A stretch of DNA of 40,037 bases, from assembly GCA_003222535.1 (NCBI GenBank), contig QHWJ01000231.1, positions 1 through 40,037 of the forward strand. The letters run 5' to 3'. The stretch comes from Acidobacteriota bacterium. GTDB taxonomy: Bacteria > Acidobacteriota > Vicinamibacteria > Vicinamibacterales > CAVVIG01. The notes beneath the pieces were generated by a model. That model was not told the origin of the DNA. It did not search any database and saw only the letters and a list, made by a program, of their open reading frames with translations. This document shows, in pieces, positions 33,843 through 40,037 of this stretch (position 1 is its first letter; the number at the start of each line of letters is the position of its first letter). Made by a program: the position numbers and the translations under genes.

Positions 33843-34229
33843 TCACCAGATGCGCGTGACACCGTACCTGTCGAAGACGCGCTCGTCGCTCACGAGCGCC
33901 AGATCCTCGAGCTGTGCCTGAGCGATCAGCATCCGATCGAAGGGATCGCGGTGGTCACCGGGCAGTCGCCCGGCGCGCTGAGCGTGGAGGATGGTGATAT
34001 CCAGCGTGGAGAACCCCTGGCCGGCCACGCAGCCGGCCACGTCGGCGGCCACGTCGATCGCTCCCGGCAGTTTGCCCAGACGCGCCTTGGTGGCGATCTC
34101 CCACGCCGACGCCGCGCTGACGATGATGCTGTTGATCTCGGCACCGATGGCCGCGCGCGCCTTTCGCGACAGGCGGCGATCTCCGTCCAGCCACCAGAGC
34201 AGGGCGTGGGTGTCCAGCAGGAGCCGCAC
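33843..34229 (-). CDS. vapC: VapC-type PIN-domain ribonuclease toxin
   Basis: A 128-residue PIN-domain toxin that would cut RNA when not bound by its antitoxin. The acidic metal-binding residues are present: Asp6 (LLLDTH), Glu44 (SAWEIATKARLGKL), Asp98 (DPFDRMLIAQAQ) and Asp115 (VSDERVFDRYG). GTG 34229 is one base after the antitoxin TGA (TGA-C-GTG), the usual coupling of such pairs; the open frame continues upstream but only through the antitoxin gene. All key residues are intact and length is normal, so the system is probably functional. Confidence 0.92.
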   Translation of the reverse strand: MRLLLDTHALLWWLDGDRRLSRKARAAIGAEINSIIVSAASAWEIATKARLGKLPGAIDVAADVAGCVAGQGFSTLDITILHAQRAGRLPGDHRDPFDRMLIAQAQLEDLALVSDERVFDRYGVTRIW

Positions 34230-34230
34230 G

Positions 34231-34464
34231 TCACTCCCAGCGATCGAGCTCTTCAGGCGGCAGCGGCTCGAAGAAGGCGCGGGTGACCGTCGCACGTCCT
34301 CGCATCGAGCCGAACCGCCGCCGCGGCGGTGTCGCGTCGACCCGCGTCAGCCGCACGACGGGCGTCTTGCCGCGCGCGATGATCACTTCGTCGCCGGCCT
34401 CCGCGCGCTCGACCAGCTTCGAAAGGTTGGTTTTGGCCGCGTGAATCGTGTGGATCTTCTTCAC
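34231..34464 (-). CDS. vapB: Phd/YefM-type (VapB) antitoxin
   Basis: A 77-residue antitoxin. The N-terminal half (MKKIHTIHAAKTNLSKLVER, then GDEVIIARGKTPVVRL) is the DNA-binding and dimerising Phd/YefM fold; the C-terminal half (residues ~50-77, with FFEPLPPEELDRWE) is the expected toxin-binding tail. GTG 34464 is eight bases after a TAAGAT -10 element, with no Shine-Dalgarno, so the mRNA is probably leaderless. The promoter contains a palindrome that this protein, alone or with VapC, probably binds. Confidence 0.92.
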   Translation of the reverse strand: MKKIHTIHAAKTNLSKLVERAEAGDEVIIARGKTPVVRLTRVDATPPRRRFGSMRGRATVTRAFFEPLPPEELDRWE

Positions 34465-34472
34465 CAGGGAGC

Positions 34473-34501
34473 ATCTTAGCTAATTCAAGTTAGCTAAGCA
34501 A
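34473..34501 (-). promoter_or_regulatory. vapBC promoter with internal palindromic operator
   Basis: On the minus strand TTGCTT (34501-34496), 17 bases, TAAGAT (34478-34473). The perfect palindrome CTTAGCTAA / TTAGCTAAG (34475-34483 and 34490-34498, 6-bp loop) overlaps both hexamers and the spacer, so a bound repressor would block polymerase. The vapB start codon is eight bases beyond the -10. Confidence 0.75.
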
Positions 34502-34658
34502 GACGGCCCCGCGGCGTTCGCGTCACGCATCGAGCGGCGCATCGATCGTCCGCCGACAGATTGCCGAAGGCCTCGGCGTCGCGTGCCGCCGCGCGCTCCA
34601 AGCCGGCCTGCTCGACGTCGTGAAAGGCTGTCGGATCGATCCGCTCGGCCGCGCTCAC
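34494..34658 (-). pseudogene. Broken N-terminal fragment of a methyltransferase paralogue
   Basis: On the minus strand from GTG 34658 the frame reads VSAAERIDPTAFHDVEQAG and then LERAAARDAEAFGNLSAD. It aligns without gaps to the N-terminus of the intact methyltransferase (TIDPSAFHDFEQAGWERAA, then ..GDAFGS). Similarity ends after about 35 residues and the frame stops at TAG 34494-34496, inside the vapBC operator. Many codons differ at silent positions, so this is an old paralogue rather than a fresh duplicate. The remainder of the gap to the Uma2 gene (34659-34762) shows no gene. Confidence 0.7.
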
Positions 34659-34762
34659 GATTGGCGTCCATTTTGCCAGAGCTCAGTCGACACCGCGAAC
34701 ATGAGGCTGAAATGGCAGACCCTGCACACCTCCCGCGCGAAGACGATGGTAGGATTTGCGAC

Positions 34763-35320
34763 ATGGGAACGAGGCGCGAAGCGACCATCGAGGATCTCTA
34801 CAACGTCGCTGAAGACGGCAAGGCGGAGATCGTCAACGGCGAGGTGGTCGTGATGGGACCGGTCGGAGACGCCCACGGCCACGCTTCGTTGGAAGTCGTT
34901 GTGAGCCTGCGTGAATACGCGAAGCGCACGAAGGGCGGCCGCGCGATTCCCGACCCGGTGGCGTTCGTCGTCAATCTGCCGCATCGCCGATCATTCTGCC
35001 CTGACGCCGCGTTTCACGTCGGCCCGTCGTTCGGTCGAAAATTCATTGAGGGCGCCCCTGTTTTTGCCGTTGAAGTACGCAGCGATGGGGATTACGGTGC
35101 CGCTGCCGAACGGAGGCTGGCCGCCAAGCGAGCGGACTATTTCGCCGCCGGCACGCTGGTGGTCTGGGATGTCGACGTGCTGCGCGACGGGCTTGTGAGC
35201 GTCTACCGTGCAGCGGATCCGCTGACGCCGGCCGTCTATCGCCGCGGCGAACACGCCGAAGCGGAGCCGGCGGTGCCGGGCTGGTCGATGGCCGTCGACG
35301 ATCTGTTCCTCACCGCATGA
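34763..35320 (+). CDS. Uma2-family (DUF820) PD-(D/E)XK nuclease-like protein
   Basis: A 185-residue protein of the Uma2/DUF820 family, which has a restriction-endonuclease-like fold. Recognisable parts are ATIEDLYNVAEDGKAEIVNG (~7-26), GDAHGHASLEVVVSL, the PDAAFHVG segment (~77-84, Asp), APVFAVEVRSDGDYG (~95-109, Glu-X-Arg in the catalytic strand), and AAKRADYFAAGTLVVWDVD. The EXK lysine is replaced by Arg, so activity is doubtful. ATG 34763 is preceded by TAGGAT seven bases upstream; AGGA within it could also serve as a Shine-Dalgarno. The cellular role of this family is unknown. Confidence 0.87.
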   Translation: MGTRREATIEDLYNVAEDGKAEIVNGEVVVMGPVGDAHGHASLEVVVSLREYAKRTKGGRAIPDPVAFVVNLPHRRSFCPDAAFHVGPSFGRKFIEGAPVFAVEVRSDGDYGAAAERRLAAKRADYFAAGTLVVWDVDVLRDGLVSVYRAADPLTPAVYRRGEHAEAEPAVPGWSMAVDDLFLTA

Positions 35321-35467
35321 GATCGGCGCCGGGCGAATGGCCCGGTGACGGCGATGGGGCAGCCGGGCGTCGCGACGATTTCGTGCGGCCCGAGGGGTGA
35401 GCCTGAACTCGGAGGCATCTGGAGGCCGGCGCATTGTACGGTCCCCGTGCTACGATCGAGGATCGTC

Positions 35468-38275
35468 ATGGCGCACGATTGGATCGCTGTACGCGGCGCG
35501 CGCGTCCACAACCTCAAGAACATCGACGTCGACATCCCGCGTCACAAGCTCGTGGTCATCACGGGCCTGTCCGGATCGGGGAAGTCCTCGCTCGCCTTCG
35601 ACACGATCTACGCGGAAGGCCAGCGCCGCTACGTCGAGTCGCTGTCGGCCTACGCACGCCAGTTTCTCGAGCAGATGGAGAAGCCGGACGTCGATCTGAT
35701 CGAAGGCCTCTCGCCCGCGATCTCGATCGAGCAGAAGACCACGGGGTCCAACCCGCGATCCACGGTCGGCACCGTGACGGAAATCTACGACTATCTGCGT
35801 CTGTTGTTCGCCAACATCGGCGTGCCGCATTGTCCGAGCTGCGGCAAGGAAATCTCCAGCCAGTCGCTCGAGCGCATCGTCGACATGGTGATGCTGTATC
35901 CGCAGGACGAGCGCATCAACGTGCTCGCGCCCATCGTGCGCGGACGCAAAGGCGAGTTCAAGAAAGAGCTCGCGTCGTTGCGCACGCGCGGGTACACGAA
36001 GGCGCGGATCGACGGGCTGTTCCGGTCGCTCGAAGAGGACATCAAGCTCGATCGGCGCCGGAATCACACGATCGAGGTGGTGGTCGACCGCGTCATCGTC
36101 CGGGGCGGCGTCGAGCGCCGGCTCACCGAATCGGTCGACGTCGCCCTCAATCTCGCCGACGACATCGTCGTCGTCAACACCTACGAAGGCGGCGATCGGC
36201 TCTTCTCGCGCCGGCTGGCCTGCGTCGACTGCGGGCTGAGCATGCCGGAGATGACGCCGCGGGCGTTCTCGTTCAACTCGCCTCACGGCGCCTGTCCGGA
36301 TTGCCAGGGGCTCGGCGCCATGGTCGATTTCGATCCGCAACGCGTCGTCCCCGACGAAACCAAATCGCTCGCGGACGGCGCGATCGCGCCGTGGGCGCGA
36401 GGGGACCGCAAGCTCGTGCGGGACGCCCTGCAGGCGCTGTCGCGCGACTTCGGCATCGATCTCGCCGTGCCGTTCTCGCGCCTGCCGAGAAAATCGAGGG
36501 AAGTGCTGCTGTTCGGGGCCGGGAAGGGCTTCGAAGGGCTCCTGCCGAACCTGCGGCGCCGGTACGACGAGGGAAGCTGGGCGGAGCAGTCGGAGCTGGA
36601 GCCGTACCGGTCGCTGCGCCCCTGCCCGACCTGCCGGGGACAGCGGCTCAAGCAACAGAGCCTGTCGGTGAAGGTGAAGGCCCGCACGATCTCGGATTAC
36701 GTCAACCTGCCGATTGACGAGGCGGTCGACGTGTTCGACGAGCTGGAGCTCACCGACCGCGAGGCGATCATCGCGGAACGCATCCTGAAGGAGATTCAGG
36801 AGCGGCTGCGGTTTCTGAAGGATGTCGGCGTCGGGTACCTCACCCTCGGACGCGGTGCGGCCACGCTGTCGGGCGGTGAGGGGCAGCGCATCCGGCTGGC
36901 GACGCAGATCGGCGCGAACCTCACCGGCGTGCTGTACGTCCTCGACGAGCCGTCCATCGGTCTGCACCAGCGGGACAACCGGAAGCTGCTCGGCACGCTG
37001 TCGCGCCTTCGCGATCTCGGCAACACCGTCATCGTCGTCGAGCACGACGAAGAGACGATCCGTGTGGCCGATTACGTCATCGACCTCGGACCGGGCGCCG
37101 GCGACCTCGGCGGCCATGTGATTTTCCAGGGCACGCCGGAGCAATTGGTGGACGGGGCGGGCAGCGCGGAGGGGTCGCTGACGGGCGCGTATCTCACGGG
37201 AGCGCGCTCGATTCCGACGCCGGCGAGCCGGCGTCCCGCGATGAGGGGCGAGCTCGTCATCCGCGGCGCGCGCGCCAACAACCTGAAGAACATCGACGTC
37301 ACGATCCCGCTGGGCATGCTGACCTCGGTGACCGGCGTCAGCGGATCGGGAAAATCGACGCTCGTCAACGACATCCTCTATCGATCGCTCGCACGGACGC
37401 TCTACAAGGCCGCCGACGAGCCCGGCGCCCACGATCGAATCGAAGGCATCGAGCTCATCGACAAGGTCATCGAGATCGATCAGTCGCCGATTGGGCGAAC
37501 GCCGCGATCGAATCCGGCCACCTACACCGCCCTGTTCACGTTCATCCGCGATCTGTTCGCGATGATGCCCGAGGCGAAGGCGCGCGGGTTCAAACCGGGA
37601 CGCTTCTCGTTCAACGTCAAGGGCGGTCGCTGCGAGGCGTGCCAGGGTGACGGCGTGATCGCGATCGAGATGCACTTTCTGCCCGACGTCTACGTGACCT
37701 GCGAGCAGTGCAAGGGCCGCCGCTACAATCGCGAGACGCTCGAGATCAAGTATCGCGGCAAGTCGATTGCCGACGTCCTCGATCTCACGGTCGACCATGC
37801 GGTGCCGCTGCTCGAGAACCTCCCGGCGATTGCCAACAAGCTGCGCACGCTCCAGGACGTCGGGCTCGGCTACATCGAGCTCGGACAGTCGGCGACGACG
37901 CTGTCGGGCGGCGAAGCCCAGCGCGTGAAGCTGTCCAAGGAGCTCTCGAAGCGCGGGACCGGCCGCACGCTGTACATCCTCGACGAGCCGACCACCGGGC
38001 TGCACTTCGAGGACACGCGCAAGCTGCTCGACGTGCTCACCAAGCTCGTCGATCAGGGCAATACGATCGTCGTGATCGAGCACAATCTGGACGTGATCAA
38101 GTCCGCCGACTATGTCATCGATCTGGGGCCGGAAGGCGGCGCCGGCGGCGGCCGCATCATTGCGGCGGGGACGCCCGAAGAGGTGGCTCGACGCGAACAG
38201 TCGGCGACGGGACGCTTCCTGGCGGACCTGTTCTCTCACGGGCGGGAACGGCCCATCCGGTCCGTGGCTGGCTGA
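35468..38275 (+). CDS. uvrA: UvrABC excinuclease subunit A
   Basis: A 935-residue ABC-type ATPase that finds DNA damage for nucleotide excision repair and loads UvrB. Two Walker A motifs (GLSGSGKSS ~35-43 and GVSGSGKST near 625), two ABC signatures ([15 protein letters not shown] and [15 protein letters not shown]), and both structural zinc modules are intact (CVDCG...CPDC near 254-281 and CEACQGDG...CEQC near 722-748). The length is normal. ATG 35468 has AGGA six bases upstream, and a TACGAT hexamer 11 bases upstream. The upstream gap (35321-35467) shows nothing else definite. Confidence 0.98.
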   Translation: MAHDWIAVRGARVHNLKNIDVDIPRHKLVVITGLSGSGKSSLAFDTIYAEGQRRYVESLSAYARQFLEQMEKPDVDLIEGLSPAISIEQKTTGSNPRSTVGTVTEIYDYLRLLFANIGVPHCPSCGKEISSQSLERIVDMVMLYPQDERINVLAPIVRGRKGEFKKELASLRTRGYTKARIDGLFRSLEEDIKLDRRRNHTIEVVVDRVIVRGGVERRLTESVDVALNLADDIVVVNTYEGGDRLFSRRLACVDCGLSMPEMTPRAFSFNSPHGACPDCQGLGAMVDFDPQRVVPDETKSLADGAIAPWARGDRKLVRDALQALSRDFGIDLAVPFSRLPRKSREVLLFGAGKGFEGLLPNLRRRYDEGSWAEQSELEPYRSLRPCPTCRGQRLKQQSLSVKVKARTISDYVNLPIDEAVDVFDELELTDREAIIAERILKEIQERLRFLKDVGVGYLTLGRGAATLSGGEGQRIRLATQIGANLTGVLYVLDEPSIGLHQRDNRKLLGTLSRLRDLGNTVIVVEHDEETIRVADYVIDLGPGAGDLGGHVIFQGTPEQLVDGAGSAEGSLTGAYLTGARSIPTPASRRPAMRGELVIRGARANNLKNIDVTIPLGMLTSVTGVSGSGKSTLVNDILYRSLARTLYKAADEPGAHDRIEGIELIDKVIEIDQSPIGRTPRSNPATYTALFTFIRDLFAMMPEAKARGFKPGRFSFNVKGGRCEACQGDGVIAIEMHFLPDVYVTCEQCKGRRYNRETLEIKYRGKSIADVLDLTVDHAVPLLENLPAIANKLRTLQDVGLGYIELGQSATTLSGGEAQRVKLSKELSKRGTGRTLYILDEPTTGLHFEDTRKLLDVLTKLVDQGNTIVVIEHNLDVIKSADYVIDLGPEGGAGGGRIIAAGTPEEVARREQSATGRFLADLFSHGRERPIRSVAG

Positions 38276-38280
38276 TCGGG

Positions 38281-38333
38281 TGTGGTAGAATTGCCACAAC
38301 TTTGGCTCGAACTGCTGTGGTGCCGGTACCACA
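38281..38333. promoter_or_regulatory. Two 18-bp palindromes between uvrA and lpxC
   Basis: TGTGGTAGAATTGCCACA (38281-38298) and TGTGGTGCCGGTACCACA (38316-38333) share the half-sites TGTGG and CCACA, with starts 35 bp apart. A third TGTGGT occurs at 38365. A TAAGAT -10-like hexamer is at 38393-38398, so they may be operators upstream of an lpxC promoter, or two short hairpins ending uvrA transcription. Confidence 0.45.
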
Positions 38334-38486
38334 AAAGTGAAATCGCCACGGCCTCATCGCATCGTGTGGTTCGTCTCTAAGTTGCTGTTAAATAAGATTA
38401 TTCCAGCTGTGCTCGACGCGTCCGTTCGACGGGCATCTTCTTTGCTCAGTTGGCTGTGACGTCCCCCCTTTTTGACTGAGAGGCTA

Positions 38487-39401
38487 ATGGACGCACAGCG
38501 CACAATACGTCGGCAGATTTCCTGCGTCGGAATCGGTCTTCACTCCGGCAACAAGGTCAACCTCACGCTCAAGCCCGCGCCAACGGATTTCGGTATTCGT
38601 TTTCGCCGCACCGATCTGGGCGATCACGAAGTACCGGCCACTGTGCAGAACCTGGCCGGGATCCAACTGGCGACCGGGCTGGCGAGCAACGAGGTGTCGG
38701 TCGAGACGGTCGAGCATCTGCTCGCCGCGCTCGTGAGCGCCGGGATCGACAACGTCATCGTCGAGTTGAACTCGCCCGAGGTGCCGATCATGGACGGCAG
38801 CGCGGCGCCGTTCGTCTATCTCATTCACGAAGCGGGCGTGAAACGGCTGCAGACGCCCCGGAAGTATCTGAAAATCATCCGGCCGATTGCGATCTCGCGC
38901 GGCGACAAGCGGATTGCGTTGTATCCGTCCGATCATTTCAAGGTGACCTACAGCATCAGCTACGATCATCCGCTGCTGCGCCACCAGTCGCGCACGCTGC
39001 GCATCACCGAAGAGTCGTTCGTCGAGGAAGTCGCACCCGCGCGGACGTTCACGTTCCTGAAAGACGTCGAGATGCTGCGTCAGAACGGCCTGGCGCTCGG
39101 TGGCTCGCTGGAGAACGCCATCGTCCTCGGCGAGACCGGCGTTCTCAACAACGCGCTCCGTTTCGAGGACGAGTTCGTCCGCCACAAGATCCTCGACGCC
39201 ATCGGCGATCTTGCGCTGGTCGGCTATCCGGTCGTCGGCCACCTCGTGGCCCACCGCGCCGGCCACGCACTGCACACTGAGTTCGCGGCGAAGATTCTCG
39301 AAGAGACGCTGGCCTGGCGGCTCATCTCGGCGCCGGTCGATCCGGCCACGTTGCCGATGGTCGTCCAGGTCAAGGGCACCGCTCCCCGTCTCGCGAATTG
39401 A
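38487..39401 (+). CDS. lpxC: UDP-3-O-acyl-N-acetylglucosamine deacetylase
   Basis: A 304-residue zinc enzyme performing the committed step of lipid A synthesis in the cytoplasm, which shows that the organism makes lipopolysaccharide. Family motifs are intact: SCVGIGLHSG near the N-terminus, VETVEHLLAAL (zinc-binding His), PIMDGSAAPFV, TFTFLKDVE, HKILDAIGDLALVG (zinc-binding His and Asp), and HRAGHALHTEFA (catalytic His). ATG 38487 has GAGAGG three bases before it and homology starts at once (QRTIRRQISC). The 211-bp upstream gap holds two palindromes and a possible -10. Confidence 0.97.
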   Translation: MDAQRTIRRQISCVGIGLHSGNKVNLTLKPAPTDFGIRFRRTDLGDHEVPATVQNLAGIQLATGLASNEVSVETVEHLLAALVSAGIDNVIVELNSPEVPIMDGSAAPFVYLIHEAGVKRLQTPRKYLKIIRPIAISRGDKRIALYPSDHFKVTYSISYDHPLLRHQSRTLRITEESFVEEVAPARTFTFLKDVEMLRQNGLALGGSLENAIVLGETGVLNNALRFEDEFVRHKILDAIGDLALVGYPVVGHLVAHRAGHALHTEFAAKILEETLAWRLISAPVDPATLPMVVQVKGTAPRLAN

Positions 39402-39896
39402 CGCTCCCGCGTCCCGAACGGATCCGGCCGGCCGCCGCACCGCCTTCGAAAATGCGTCCTTCCCGGCCCGCATTCTTGTCTCTCGGCAGGTCGACGGCAA
39501 TGTGGGACGCGTCATCGATTTCCTCAGAAGAGTTGGTGGAGGCGGCGGGGTCGAACGCGAAATCGGCGCGATCGTGAACCGATTGATGGCGCGCGCTTTC
39601 TGGGGTTGACGCGTTCTTTCGGTGGCAGTTGCCGCCGCTCGCTGACTTCACCGACGTCCTCGAGAAACACCAGAAAATCAACCCCGTTCTTGAAGGGATC
39701 GTGGAGACGCCGCCGTGGCAGAAATATCCACGCGAGTTCAGCTCGAAAACTGCAGGTACGTTTCGTCGACGAAGAACAGGTAGATCTCGCCGGATCGCTT
39801 CCGCCACACCGATAGCGTCGGGCAATTCCGGAGCGGCTGCGGGCTATCAATTATGACGCCCACGTCTTTAGCCTCCCTGATGTGCAGAGCTGTTGG
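39402..39896. other. Gene-poor stretch after lpxC
   Basis: No confident gene. Short frames exist on both strands. One plus-strand frame (39587-39856) contains LADFTDVLEKHQKINPVLEG and TPPWQKYPRE but is preceded by a stop and ends in an Arg-rich, non-protein-like tail. A minus-strand frame (39738-39920) ends KRSGEIYLFFVDETYLQFSS, which looks protein-like, and could be a small gene divergent from the PIN gene or a gene remnant. The area probably holds decayed coding sequence. Confidence 0.4.
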
Positions 39897-39928
39897 CATA
39901 TCGCGGTTATGATATTGCATACGATATG
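39897..39928. promoter_or_regulatory. Inverted repeat before the PIN gene
   Basis: CATATCG (39897-39903) and CGATATG (39922-39928) are exact complements 18 bases apart in an AT-rich patch with TATGAT hexamers at 39908 and 39925. It lies just before the PIN-domain start and could be its operator. Confidence 0.4.
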
Positions 39929-39936
39929 ATCTCTAT

Positions 39937-40037
39937 GTGCTTGGACGCACTGTTCTCGATACGGATGTCCTTGTCGCCGCTGTCCGCAGTGACCGTGGTG
40001 CGTCGCGAGTACTCCTGACGGCGGCACTGGAGCGGAG
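39937..40037 (+). CDS. PIN-domain toxin, N-terminus only (runs off the window)
   Basis: From GTG 39937 the frame is open to the window end and reads LGRTVLDTDVLVAAVRSDRG then ASRVLLTAALER. This matches the start of the 'putative toxin-antitoxin system toxin component, PIN family' proteins, whose first beta strand carries the metal-binding Asp in VLDTNVLV (here VLDTDVLV). The antitoxin is not visible upstream on the same strand, so it may lie downstream, outside the window, or be missing. Confidence 0.7.
   Translation, partial: MLGRTVLDTDVLVAAVRSDRGASRVLLTAALER

Noticed and set aside
34480-34788. 102-codon minus-strand frame over the vapBC upstream region
   Set aside because: Another frame of the same strand shows methyltransferase homology; this one is a shadow of that remnant and has no features.
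35450-38332. 960-codon open frame antisense to uvrA
   Set aside because: uvrA is certain on the plus strand, and the antisense translation has no protein features.
39370-39825. 151-codon minus-strand frame overlapping the end of lpxC
   Set aside because: No recognisable domain, low-complexity composition, overlap with lpxC, no ribosome site.
1-40037. tRNA, rRNA or riboswitch genes
   Set aside because: Intergenic gaps were read for cloverleaf, T-loop (GGTTCGANTCC) and known riboswitch cores; none was recognised by eye, and a covariance-model scan could not be run.

Overview
The window is high-GC bacterial DNA from a Gram-negative organism (lpxC is present). The gene set points to Acidobacteriota, most likely class Vicinamibacteria: an Oar-type TonB-dependent receptor with an N-terminal carboxypeptidase-regulatory-like domain, three FG-GAP/VCBS proteins ending in ASPIC/UnbV domains, large secreted TPR proteins, a BlaI/M56 pair, and many short interspersed repeats. 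The lineage is inferred from gene families and was not checked by any search.

Layout. 1-1045: remnant of an AbiE-type (type IV) toxin-antitoxin pair, cut by the window edge and probably decayed. 1090-23739: a block for alpha-glucoside and trehalose use. It holds a fused TPR/FG-GAP/ASPIC protein, a divergent GH37 trehalase, a TonB-dependent receptor, a divergent glycogen-debranching-like glycosidase, an FG-GAP/ASPIC - TPR - FG-GAP/ASPIC operon, a sodium:solute (SSS) symporter with a small unknown partner, and a TPR protein behind a GH15 glucodextranase/glucoamylase. A plausible model is outer-membrane capture (TonB receptor, FG-GAP/ASPIC surface proteins), exported hydrolases releasing glucose, and uptake by the symporter. 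23996-26979: a blaI-M56 peptidase regulatory operon whose M56 protein has a helical-repeat C-terminus. 27063-31500: NlpC/P60 lipoprotein, HNH endonuclease, a six-bladed-propeller-like protein, and an APC permease fused to a DUF805 domain. 31757-34658: CoA transferase/racemase, methyltransferase, a VapBC pair and a broken methyltransferase paralogue. 34763-40037: Uma2-family nuclease-like protein, uvrA, lpxC, a gene-poor stretch, and the first codons of a PIN-domain toxin.

Short repeats are abundant: REP-like and MITE-like sequences lie in most intergenic gaps, and in two cases (CoA transferase, M56 peptidase) repeats have been absorbed in frame into coding sequence. Several genes have TANNNT -10-like hexamers 6-11 nt before the start codon and little Shine-Dalgarno signal, which suggests leaderless or near-leaderless transcripts.

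The most unusual items are: the APC-DUF805 fusion with a visible composition shift; the VapBC pair with its operator inside a leaderless promoter, next to a broken methyltransferase paralogue; the 24-bp repeat insertion translated inside a CoA transferase; the 281-bp element with terminal inverted repeats; and the glucan locus that pairs FG-GAP/ASPIC modules with TPR modules both as a fusion and as separate neighbouring genes.
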